Shown piece after piece: positions 21,403 to 32,716 of a DNA stretch of 64,000 bases. This stretch comes from Trochalopteron elliotii (Eukaryota; Chordata; Aves; Passeriformes; Leiothrichidae). The position numbers and the translations under genes were made by a program. The DNA lies in NCBI GenBank assembly GCA_024734555.1, contig JANPWX010000249.1, positions 1 through 64,000 on the forward strand, written 5' to 3'. Every line of letters starts with the position of its first letter. Within the stretch, counting starts at the first letter, position 1. Below the pieces are notes generated by a model. It did not search any database. It had not been told where the DNA came from and worked only from the letters and a program-made list of their open reading frames with translations.

Positions 21403-24400
21403 CACACTCCCGGGCTCTTGCCAGGAGAGCTGGGCTCATGCCAAATGGAGAGACATCAGGAGGAAACATCTTCAAAATGTCTGGGATCACTGCCTTGCAC
21501 TTCAGCCCACTGTGTGGGGGAGAGGCACCCCAGCCACCCTCCCTCCCTTCTGCTCCCTGTGTGCAATGGCACCACTGTCACTGCCTGAGAAAACCCCTGG
21601 CTGGGCCTTGGCATGGCATGGGGACATGGCATGGGGACAGTGGGGCCCAGCTTAGCCCAAGGACAACCATTTCCTGACACTCATCCATCTCTCACACAGC
21701 TCTCTGCTGCTTGGTGCAGCACACACAACATCCCCCAGCCCCCACAAACTCATCTGCCTTCCTGCTCAGCAGCAGCAGGCAGGATTTTGGAGATTTTGCA
21801 GATTTCCCCAGCAGCCCCAAAGTGCAGCTCTCCATCCTGTGACATTTGCAGCCCTGCTGTCCCAGCACCTCTTGCTCTGTATGGTTTGGCACTCCCCAGA
21901 GCTGATTTTAAACTCTGAAGGGCTGGTTCTCACCGTGCCACAGAGCTGGCTGCATGTGACACCAGGAGCACACCAAGCTGGGCTTAGGGAGCAGTCTGGC
22001 TTCCCAAAGCAGGGTGAGACAAGCCCAGTCCAGCCCTTCCCTCCAAATCCACAACCATGAAACATCTGTGCTTTGCTGCCTTCGTCCATCTGCTCCAAAA
22101 CAAAGATTTTCACATCTCTGAGGGCAAAAAGCAAGGCAAGAATGGCTGCCCTTCACCCAAGAACACAAAAACCACCCAGGGAAGTGTGCAAACCTTGGTT
22201 CCTCCTGCCCCACAGCTGGGGGATTGTCAGTGAGGAGATGGGAACAATCCCCTTCTGCCTTCCAAGGGGGCTGTGGTGAGGCAGAGCCTTTCTGTTCTGA
22301 GCCACATCTCATGAGTTCTCCAGCACAGGGCTGCTTTCCCAGACCTTGCTTTAACTTCTCTGCAGTGATGGGAGAGGATGGAGCCCTCCCTTCTGGGGGC
22401 TTGTTTTTGGCACTGTGACAGTGGGCTCTCAGTTTCAAGGGGGCACACAGATATGCTGAAGTGCTGTGGGGCTGTGCTGGTAATCACTTCAGCACACCTA
22501 ATTCTGCAACATCAAACGTGTCAGGCTCTCCAGTTCCCATTTCCTAATTTGTTCTCCCAGGCTGAGAGGGTTGATTTGTGCCTGTGCAGCTCCTCTACAA
22601 GGCAGATTCAGAGAGTGTCCCAGCTGGGCAGTAAAGCAGGATAACAGTGCATTGCAGCACAGGAATTAGCAAATGGGAAGGAGAGCAGGATGAGCATGGA
22701 TGAGAGCTGGCGTGAGCCATCACGTCTCTGCACTGATTTATTTTCAATTTCACTCATGAAAACCTCCCTGGGCACAGATTGCCTTTCCCCCACCTCGTCT
22801 TCATTATCACTGCACCCTGAGACTGGGTGATGTGGGTGTTTGATAGACTACCTGGAAGCCTGGGTTGTTTCTCTGGTGTTTCCCCCCGTGCTGTGATGAA
22901 ATCTCTGCTTCAGAGAGCTGTGCCAGCCACGCCAGCAAAGCCCCTGCTGTCCCCAGGGCAGGCCTGGGTGCAGTCCCCTAANCAGACCCAGGAGCAACTG
23001 GACAGGACAAAATGCAGCCAAACTAAATGAAGGGCTCTGATTTCACAAGCCAAATGTCTCTTTGGAGCAGTGGAAAAACACCTAGTTCCCCTGTTAAAGC
23101 AGGATTTGTCCATCTGCCTGCAGCAGTCTCACACAAGGAATTACGGCTGCCTCACGGGCAGGATTTAGAGCTGCAGGCAGCAGCTCAGAGAGATCACGAG
23201 GCTGTGTTTACTTTCTGACAGATGCAGGGGTTTATCACATCCTCTCCTCTGAATGCACATCCCCTGGAGTTACAAATATCCAAGGTGCAGAACTCTGACA
23301 GTATCAGTGAGGGGAAAATCCTGGCTTTTCCCTGAGTTAAGCTCCCCTGTCCAAGCACAGCAGGGCTGGTGGAGCTGGAGGACGTGTTTCCTCACTTGTG
23401 CATGTACCATTTGGGGTCTAATTCATCCTGCCTGACAGCCACTAATTTGACAAGTACCTTAACCAGACATGTTTTTGAGAATTTCTTCCCTTGCTCATGT
23501 GTGCTGGGCCACACGGTTTGCACGCTGTGATTGTGCAGCCAAAATTATGGTGGCTGATAAAACTGAAAGGCAGAGAAGGCAGTTTGGAGCTCCAGCAGGA
23601 GCCTGCCAAGTTTCTAATAAAATTCAAAACACAGCAATATTTGAGAGCGTGCACGAAGCCAGCGTTTGTCTGTGTTTCAGTCTGCCTTGAAATCCCCTGA
23701 GCAATCAACCCACATGGAGGCAGCTTAAGGGATGGAAAAATCAGTCACTTCTATTTCTCATGTCTTTTTTTTTTAGTCTGCAAAGCACAATGTGCAGTGG
23801 GAAAAATCGGATCCAAACCACTTACTCTGCAACAAAAAGTGATTTGGGGTTGTTTTCAAACCTGAGGAAACCACTTCCTAAAGCCTGTCCTGACAGAAGT
23901 CCATGGATGCCTGACCAATCACCTCTCCTCAAATATGATGTTTCTTAAAAGAATGAAGTCTTTTAAGTCTTCAAATGATCCTTTCAAATAATCCCAAGTC
24001 CCCAAATGATCCTTTAGTTCCACAGGCACTAAAGAAACTTGCTTACAAGTCCAAGTAACAACAAAACCTCAAAAAACAATTCCTCCCACTATTACAACTG
24101 CAGTTCTTAGAAATTCAGGATCCCACTGCCAAGCACAGGTTTTTAGTCACTTCTTGTTAAATATCCAGAAGGGAAGAGGCATTTGTGCTGCACCTGTGGT
24201 TGTGTCCTCCATCTCTGACAGACCAGCTTTGGCAGATCTCAGCTGCCAAGGTTTTCCTCTCCCCCCCTGGCCCTCCAATGGAAACAGAAGTAAAAAGTGC
24301 CCCTCAGAGGCCTTATCCATGGGTGGAGAGCTGGAGAAGTCCCTGTGAAAGCTTTCACTACACAATGCCAATGGCCTTGGGTTGCAGGTGATATTTCCTG

Positions 24401-25636
24401 AGCTCTGCTGATGTTAAGTTGCAGGCTGCTGTTTGGCACGACCCCTTAAAATCAGCACCTTGTGCAATAAGATCATTTTTTCTAAAATATCACGGGTGAC
24501 ATTTTAGCTGCTTGTTTTACCAACTGGAATTCCAGCTCACGTGGGATGAGAAGCAGTGCCCTACAATGAGAAATACCTTTGTTTTGGGAAAATTCCTGGC
24601 TCTACATTTCACATCTGAGGTACTAATTGCCCTGATGGTTGGAGCCTTTCCCAGTTTTCCTTTTGAATATAAGGGATCTCAGATCCTTAAACAAGGCAGC
24701 ATGAATCACTGCATTTGAGTGGAGGCCACTTGCAGCTCTGGCTTAAGGAAAATCTCTTTATTTCTTCTAAACGTCCACAATTCTCCTCAGAAGAATAATA
24801 TTTACTCTCAGACCTGCCCAAAAATGTGTTGCTAGAAGTTGTTTTTCCCCCACCCAAAACTTATCTTGGAACTATTTCCTGAAAATGTCAAGCCCTCTCT
24901 ATTCTTCAAACAAAATGTTCGAGTAGCACATTTCCCCTGACCAATTTTTACAGTATTATTTTCAGTGTTCTTTTAAATTCCTATTGTTATTATTATTATT
25001 ATAATACCTATTTCTCTGCCATTATTTTACATTCTCACTGTTGCTGATTCCTACCAGTTTCTTTGACTTTCTCCATGTCATTAATGTTTCAAAACTGTCA
25101 AAGGACGGAGGGGAAGAACGACTGATGTCTTAATTTTCTTTGCTAAACAGTTTTCTGCATTCTGAAGTGCTACAAGTTGACCACAGCCATGGTTTTACTT
25201 TTCACTGGCCATACCAGAGATTTCTTCCCATAAACTCAGCGAATTCTGGGGAAGATGGAGAGTAGAAAGAGAGATGTTTAAAGAAGAAAGTAAATAAAGA
25301 ATTTCTTCCCCACCCCTCCCAGGGCCTTGACAGTCACATATGGTCCTGTTTGAAAAGATTGAATGAGAGCCAGAAAACAAAGAAAAAGTGATGGTTCTAG
25401 GTTTGGGGTTGGCTTAGGGATTTTTTTCTGGATTAATCCAGCATTTTCTTATTTCAATACTCTGAGGTTTTTGTAGTTTTTTCAGTTGAATTTATTTTCT
25501 CCCTCTTCAGCGAGGGACTCCATAATCCAGACTGTGTAATAACTCCTCCTACTTAATATTTCACCAGCTCACCTGGCATTTGCCTCCAGAAATGGGGCTG
25601 AGCACTGATTTATCTCTGGTTATGGGAATAATTAAC
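21403..25636. other. Gene-free intronic DNA
   Basis: No exon is recognised. There is one ambiguous base at 22982. The stretch 24400-25580 is more AT-rich, with a short ATT run near 24985-25005. Confidence 0.5.
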
Positions 25637-25639
25637 TTA

Positions 25640-25710
<71 letters not shown>

Positions 25711-25790
25711 TATTCTATTCTATTCTATTCTATTCTATTCTATTCTATTCTATTCTATTCTATTATATTATATTATATTATATTATATTT
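25637..25790. repeat. Compound microsatellite: (ATT)n, (TATTC)n, (TATTA)n
   Basis: Three adjoining pure arrays: ATT units to about 25709, then TATTC units (about 25710-25760), then TATTA units (about 25761-25790), followed by AT-rich AATTAATAATTAATT. Each array differs from its neighbour by one small change, suggesting stepwise birth of new repeat units. The poly-Tyr frame across it is an artefact. Confidence 0.95.
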
Positions 25791-25924
25791 AATTAATAAT
25801 TAATTGCCCACAGGCAAACCCTGCCCTGGGGTGTGCTCAGGGTGCACCCCCAAGGTCCTGTCCTGGGGAAAACACTGTCTACAAGGTGAATCCAGCCCCG
25901 GGAAGGCACAGGAAATTCCCTGTT

Positions 25925-26990
25925 GATTTTTATCTTCTTTTCTGCCAGAGCTGGGATTAAATGTTTGAGATGGTGTTTTGTGTTCGGACTGGACTTGTCT
26001 ATGTCACAGTCTCACAAAACATGAGTTCTACAGCACTTCTAGCTAACAAATCAAAAATGGAGCCCCATCTATCTCTCTGCAAGGTCTTTTAAGCACAAAC
26101 TGTCCAATTATGAAATGACACCTGAATTATTTTGACTTTTAACCCAATAACCAACCACCCGTGGCCCACAATGTGGATTTTTCTACCCAATTACAAAATC
26201 TCACCCAGGGCCATGGAGAAGAAGGTGAAAAAGAAAGACTCCAGAAGCCAGAGCCCTTTTTTTGTGTGTCCTCAGCCTGCTGAGCACATGGGGCACCACC
26301 ACATGGTGGTGAGGCTCCACTCGTGGGTTTTGTGTCCCACATTTGGGTCTCTCCCAGGGAGCTGCTGGAGCCCTGGGCACTGAGGATTTCACATTTCTGT
26401 GCTCACAGGCACTGACCCCCAAGCAAACACTGCACTGGACCTGAGCCCGTGGAAAAGGCTCCCAAAATTGAGTGACAGCACTGGGATTGTGGGTGTGGAG
26501 TTTGAATTCTTATCTATGTCACAGTCTCAGAAGATGTGAGTTCTGGCTAACAAGGTAGAAAATGGCTCTGTCTCTAACTCTTTCCAAGGTCTTTTAAGCA
26601 CTAATTGTCCAATAATGAGATAGCACCTAAATTATTTTTACTTTTAACCCAATAACCAACCACCCATGGCCCACAATGTGGATTTTTCTACCCAATTACA
26701 AAATCCCACCCAGAGCCATGGAGAAGAAGGTGAAGAAGAAGGACTCGGCCTCTGCCCTAAATCCTCCACCTTGCTTTCTATATATTACTACATTCTAAAA
26801 TTTAAAATCTAAGTTTTTCACCCTGTGCTATCACACCTTTCTATCCAAACTCCACCCCCACAATCCCAGTGCTGTCACTCAATTTTGGGAGCCTTTTCCA
26901 CGGGCTCAGGTCCAGTGCAGTGTTTGCTTGGGGGTCAGTGAGCACAGGAAGGCTGAAATCCTCAGTGCCCAGGGTCCCAACAGTTTCCTG
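25925..26990. mobile_element. LTR-like family B, rearranged composite
   Basis: There are three parts. (1) 25925 to about 26260, plus orientation, starts in sequence shared with the copy at 46335 (TTTTTATCTTCTTTTCTGCC) and passes into the LTR start near TGTTCGGACT. (2) About 26364-26503 is the LTR 3' part in minus orientation. (3) About 26504-26990 is a second plus-orientation LTR running to CAGTGCCCAGGG. Parts 2 and 3 therefore make an inverted repeat: 26364-26503 pairs with 26847-26985. A further small hairpin (8-bp arms CACCACCA and TGGTGGTG) sits at 26294-26311. The shared upstream sequence probably represents the 3' end of an internal retroviral region; no viral gene is intact. Confidence 0.75.
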
Positions 26991-29900
26991 GTTACAAGGT
27001 GTTTGTCTTCTCCTTCCCCCTGGTGAGATATGGGGCAGGGAAGCTCTGGGCCATTATCAGCCTAAGTCAACACACACTGTTCATGATCATTTCTCCTGCA
27101 CTGCACATTGCCTGGCACCCTCAGCCACACTTAGCTCTGCTTTCTGCACCACAGCTCCACACATGCTCATTACCACACAGTTTACAAACAATGCAATTAC
27201 TTGGGTGATTGTTAAAGCTACAGATAAGGCAGAAAGACTTTTTTTTTTTTTTTTAATCTCTTGAACCACCAGAAAACCTCCAGGCTGAAAAAAAAAAAAA
27301 AAAAAAAACCCCAACCAACTATAAAGCAAAAACCAAACCCAACAATGAAGTGATTGTTACAGGGATTAAATGATTGCTTTTCCTCCCCATACTTGGTTGA
27401 GTGTTTGCTTTTTTCCTGGTTACTGGTTCTTATGGATTACTGCCCTAATCGTGCTGGCAGCAGCACTGCCAGGGTCTGTTTTCTGTGGTGAGAAGGGGAG
27501 CAGAGGAGTGTGAGCAGGTGGCTGCTGCTGACCTGGGGAAAAGGAATTCAGGGCAAGACAGATGAGATGGGCCAAAGTGACCAGCTCAGACAGGGGCAGA
27601 GGAAATCACTGCCCCATAATTGCAAAGTTTCAGCTGTTATCAGAGCACAGTTAAGACTGTCTGCTTCTAACTCGGAAGCATAACTCCTTTCAATTATCAG
27701 AATTAAGAGAAGTAAAAAAAAAAAAAAAAAAAAGAGAAAACCTGGAATAAGGACAAAGCAAACAGAAATTAACACTCAGAGAACACTCCTGATACCTCTC
27801 AGTTTCCCATGCTGGAGAGGAAGATAAATGCTAAAATCTTAAGCTTTCCTACTTCCACTATCTGTCACAGATAGAAAATCCTGGCTTTGCAGGGGAACAT
27901 CATGGACCCACACAGTTTTGGACATTGATACCATGTTCCTGCTGTCCAGTATCCTGCCCATCCAGCCTGACACAGAAGTGCCCTTGTTTGGGCCATCAGA
28001 TCAATGCCCTGACATTTTTGGAAAGCTCTGTGTCTCCCAGGCACACGGATCAGCACCTCCAAGCCATGAGCAGCTGCCCTGGTTTTCCTTTACAATTCAC
28101 ATTAAGGCACACAGACTGCCTAGGAGGCAGGTGCCAAGGAATATGAAAGACCTTAAAGGAATTATTAAAAACAAGCAAAAAAAAAAAAAAAAAAAAAAAC
28201 CCCAAACAACTATATCCCAAACCCATGAGGTTCTATTCCAGGTTTGAAATGCAGTGTGCAGAGCTGGAGCCAGCCCTTTCAGCCCAGCAAATGCTAAAGC
28301 ACATTAAAAACCCTGGGAATGTCTGTTGGTTTCCCTCAGGAGACACTTGACTGAAGCCAGCAAGAGGAGGCTGTGAGTAGGACACAGCTGCTGTTTTTCT
28401 CCTCCCTGCAGACCCAAGGCCCACCTGTGGGCTGCTGAATTTCTGAGAGCTCTCCCCAAAGGCCCTGAGCTTTTAGGAGTTGCTGCAAAGCTGCAGGCTG
28501 CTCCTAAACCCCTCTGCCCCCACTTCCCATCTGCAAGGACAAGGTTTATGGGGGGGTTAGGTTTGTAGAAAGTCTACACAATTCCCTTCAAACATCCCCC
28601 TGTGAGTGGGGTGGTGCTGGCATGGCACTGGATGTGGAAATGCTGCTCCATCACCTGAAGGAATAAATTACAAGTGGGTGCTGGGAGAGAGGGAGTGAAG
28701 AGGTGATAGAAGATTTCCCCCACTGGCCCCAGACACCTATTTTTAAACTATTGCAAATGTTTCCCTTCATTACCAGTCGCACTCATTTGCTGTGAAAGGA
28801 GGTTACAAATAAGGAGAAAGTCCCTCATTAATTGACTGGGTGATTTATTGCATCCTCCCTCTCTCCCAGCAGCCACACAGGTTTAAAAGCTGCACGAGGA
28901 ATTGCTGCTGGGCTTTTGTTTGGAAATGAGCTCGTGTGGAGGAGATGGGAATAACCTCACTCACTGGCTGCCTGGTTTTTTAACTACAGACAGCTCTTGG
29001 GTGGGGAGGGGGTCCCCAAAAAGGAGCTCCTGCCTGCACTGTGCTGGTCACAGACCAAAATCTGTCCACAGCGTGTCTGGGGTTTACTCTGGAGCACCAA
29101 AACTTGCTCTCCCTTGGCAAAAAAAAAATCAAAACTTGCTCTCCCTTCTGAAAGATGTAAACACAGACAGGATAAGTGGACAGAGATTTTCTAAAATCTG
29201 ATTTACAGGCGCTTTTTCCATGCACTGAAGTAGCCTTAGTCTCTGCTAACCCAGAGGGCAGCTTGTGAGGTCCTTAAAGTCAGTCCCAGCAAATGATTTA
29301 GCAAAATTTTTTCAGGATGCTTCAGAAAGGCCAGGAAGTACCATGGAGGATTTGGCTTCCCTGGTAATGAGGGAGGAGGAGGGAAAAGGTAAAAAAGTCC
29401 AAAGGAAAAGAAAAAAAGAGTATGAGTAACATAAGGGAAAAAAAGAAGAGAACATGGAAACAAAGTTTAAAACAAGCTTAAAAAGCCATCGAGGGAAGAG
29501 AAAATAAAATGAACCCCTCATCTCCAACAAGGTGGTCAAATGTTCTGGGTATGAACAGAAGAGCTTGGACAGGCAGGCCAGAGGGATGTTATTTGGAGCA
29601 GCTTGCTGGCTTTCCCTGGAGTTTAATAATAGCAACTGTATTTATACGACTAAAATGTTTTTGTTAAAAGGCTAAGTACTGGTATGTCATGCTAGTCACT
29701 TTAATTTAAAATAAATTCTGAAAGTTCTCACTGGAAAGGCTTGCAGCTAACTATAAATACATGCAATATGCTGATGGATTTTTTTTTTAAAGCAAATTTA
29801 TTCTTCCACAGAGGCACTAAATTGCACAACTGTGCAGCATTTCTGTGGCACAAATTTTCAGGGGCCGGGGAAGTCAGGATTTCTAACTGATCTGGCTGCA

Positions 29901-31189
29901 TTTTAAATTTATTTTTTTTTTAGCCCTACTGGATGTAGTGGCAGCTCTGGCTGGTTTGATGTGGGTTTTTTGATACATGAAGAGATTCAAAGAGATAGGT
30001 GAGAGAGAGATAAAGGGGGAAACAAAAAGAGGAAGAGTCCTGGGCAGGGTGACAGCACTTTTCATCCTTCCTACGCTAAGCATTTGGATGACAAAAGTCC
30101 ACATTTTACACTTCCTTCCACTGGGAACTCATTGCTCAGAGCAGAGCCTGGGTGAAAATCCAAAGTGAAGAGTGCCAATCCCACCTCCTGTGCCCTGTGT
30201 GGCCACAGCAGCAGGCTGACCACCTCTGCACTGACCACTTCCATCTCCTCCTCTCCTCTAAATTAAAAAAAAATAAAAAATAAAAATTCATTCACCCAGC
30301 GTTTTCACTGCAGTTCTGCACAGGATAATGACGGGAGAATTCCTTAGAAGGGGCTGAAGTCGGGCTGCTACCAGATAGCAGGAAATATTCATAACAATCA
30401 CTTCCAAGTGCAGCCTTTCATCTGAAAATCTAAACAGAAAGCTGAAATCCCAGGCCTGGAAGTTGATACCTTGGCTATATATGGTCAAAGAACTCCGTGG
30501 GGGAGAAAAAAAGATGCTCAAGTCCCCAGCACTCCTCATGCTCTGAGAAGAGCCATTAACCTCGGCCAAATTAGCAAAGCCCATGTCTCCAATTAGCCCT
30601 GAAGTGTGATTGTCACCGTGGCACCCAGAGCTCTGCAGGGATGTCACACTCACAGCCACGTGTAGGGCAGGGCACAGCATCCTGCAAATGCTCCCAGACA
30701 TCCCCCAGCCTCCTGTGACAGCAGCTGGGGGTTATAAACCACTGTCAGCTCCTGCAAAGTTAGGGGGTGACCCCCTGCACTCCTGCAGGAAAGCAATGCC
30801 AGGCGTTTGACAAGGCACAAGGACAGAGGAATGGTGTTTTCTGCTGTTAAGGCTGGTGAAAAACCAGAGCAAAATCGATTCCTGCATGAAAAGGGACTTG
30901 GAAAATCAGAAGGCATTGAAAGGCATTGCTTCAGACTCTACTAGTGACTAGCACTCATCCTTTTTGAAGGAGTTCTGGTGGCAAAAGTCCACATTTTACA
31001 CTGGTTTTGTTGGGTTTTTTTTTAAGAACTCCCACCACACGTCCTTCTGCTGCAGCAGGAAATGAGCTGCAGAGCTTCACTCACAGAGATGTTTCCACAT
31101 TGTGTCCCCCCTAGTGTCCTTCTTCACACCCTGGGGTGTGGAGGCATCTCCTCCTTGCCCTCCTCTGCTTCTACCTGAGCATTTGCTAA
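26991..31189. other. Gene-free intronic DNA
   Basis: No exon or RNA gene is supported. Homopolymers are frequent: T then A runs at 27240-27307, A runs at 27715-27733 and 28177-28199, and A-rich 30265-30290. The paired T and A runs at 27240-27307 (about 35 bases apart) could fold back on each other. Confidence 0.5.
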
Positions 31190-31366
31190 CAGGAACAGGT
31201 TTTCCAGAGAAGCTGTGGCTGCCCCATCCCTGCAGAGGTCCAAGGCCAGGCTGGACGGGGCTCTGAGCTGCCTGGGCTAGTGCAAGGTGTCCCTGCCCAT
31301 GGCAGCACAGTAGGACTGAGGTGAACCTTGAGGTCCCTTCTAAAGTAAATCATTCTATGATTCCAT
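31190..31366 (+). mobile_element. CR1 LINE 3' end, short copy
   Basis: It contains the CR1 tail order: a segment like CCCATCCCTGCAGAGGTCCA, then GGCTGGACGGGGCTCTGAGC, then GAGGTCCCTTCTAAAGTAAA and the terminal ATTCTATGATTCCA. It is severely 5'-truncated and non-coding, in the same orientation as the copy at 20740. Confidence 0.88.
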
Positions 31367-31498
31367 ATTCAAAACCAGACAGGCCTGAAAAACAGCACTG
31401 CAGGCTGTTCTTACAGGGGAAAGAACAAGTTCATGGCGCCTGAAAAATCAACAGCTTTGGCCCTGAGATATTAAAGGATTTTTCTCACTGCTGTTCTG

Positions 31499-31924
31499 AT
31501 GCCTTGGGAAGGCTGAGCTGGAACAGAGACTGGGCAGAGCTGGAGAATAAAGCAGGGATTTATTGAAAGGCCTCCAGGATCCACCTTGGGCAGGACAGGG
31601 CCTGACCAGGGCTACACCCAAGGTGGACCCAAAATGGTCACAAAATGCCCAACAGGTCACAAACTCTTACATTTTTATAAGTTTTGGTCCATTTGCATCT
31701 TGGGGTTTAATTGTCCAGTTCCAACTCCAGCTTGTGAGGTCCCACCCTTCTTGTTCCTCCCTCCAGCCCACCCTTGTTTGTGCTTTTGGGGCTGAAAGTT
31801 GTCCTTGGTGTGCAGCAGGAGAAGGATTTGTTTTGTGTCCCTGCTGTGTGCAGAGCTGGGTGACACTGAGTGTGAGCTCAGAGCTGCACCCCTGGGCAGC
31901 ACAGAACCTGAAAATATGAAAGCT
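31499..31924 (-). mobile_element. LTR-like element, family A copy 3 (inverted)
   Basis: Reverse-complement copy of the element at 10352-10799. On the minus strand it shows the TATA-like word (around 31671-31680), the AATAAA signal (31559-31564) and the CCCAAGGCATCA end. Its 5' limit (AGCTTTCAT at 31916-31924) coincides with that of copy 1, so the two share a start that copy 2 lacks. Confidence 0.75.
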
Positions 31925-32499
31925 AAACCTGCAGGCATCAGTTCTCACAGACACAGCACTGTGCTCAAAAGCAAGGAGCTGGCACTCCTGCCCTCAGCCT
32001 GCTCCATGGGGGCTTCTCACAGCTCACCCATGATGGCAATCTCAGACCAGTCAAGTGAGCTTCCCAACGTGCACAAGCCTTTGAGCTGGAGCTCACAAAA
32101 TGCTTGGTCCTCATCAAGACATCAGCCTGTGCACAGGAAATCTCAGAGAGGATTCTGACAGGCATGTGCCTCTGGGGCAGCCTTTCCTTCTCATTGCACT
32201 TGAATGCCTTCCCACTACTGGCAGCTGAATCTCAAGGAAACAGCAGTGAACATCTCAATTAAAAAAACAGAGATTATGACAGAAAAGTCACGTTTTCCTT
32301 TTGTGAGATCCAACACACTGTCTCGACCTGCTCGTTGTTATCAAGCCAACAGCAGCAAATTCATTTCTGCATGTGTCCCTGCCATATGGGGGGGATCAAA
32401 ACCATGAGAAACCACTTCTTTTTCAACAGCTGCCTTTCTTTGTTTCTCTTTCTGTAACTCATGCTGTATCTCATGAAACCACAGACCAACCTGTACCCT
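31925..32499. other. Unassigned DNA between two family A LTR pieces
   Basis: No coding exon is seen. It lies between an inverted LTR copy and a plus-strand LTR 3' fragment, so it might include decayed internal element sequence, but no retroviral motif is visible. Confidence 0.4.
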
Positions 32500-32578
32500 T
32501 AAAAGCCTTTCAATAAATCCCTACTTTATTCTCTAGCACTGTCCAGTCTCTGTTTCAGGTCAGCCTTCCCAAGGCATG
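32500..32578 (+). mobile_element. LTR-like element, family A 3' fragment (copy 4)
   Basis: Only the last 79 bases of the family A repeat are clearly matched, from AAAAGCCTTTCAATAAATCC through CCTTCCCAAGGCATGA, with more differences than copies 1-3. The AATAAA signal is kept. It may be an older or subfamily member whose upstream part has diverged. Confidence 0.7.
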
Positions 32579-32618
32579 AAAGCAAATTTTGGTCTTTCTC
32601 GGTGCCAAAGCAGCAGGA

Positions 32619-32716
32619 CTCTTGGAGTCCTGGGAGTCAACAAGAAATTTAATTTTCACCTAAAACACACTGAGTGAAGGATGCCCTGAGGTTTTAGCTC
32701 TTGGCATGGCAGAGGA
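32619..32716 (+). repeat. Interspersed repeat D copy 1
   Basis: About 95 bases starting CTCTTGGAGTCCTGGGAGTC that recur in the same orientation at 39127-39228 with few differences. It begins about 40 bases after the family A LTR fragment, so it may belong to element internal sequence. The function is unknown. Confidence 0.75.

Noticed and set aside
25580..25792. Poly-tyrosine frame
   Set aside because: Produced by the ATT, TATTC and TATTA microsatellite.
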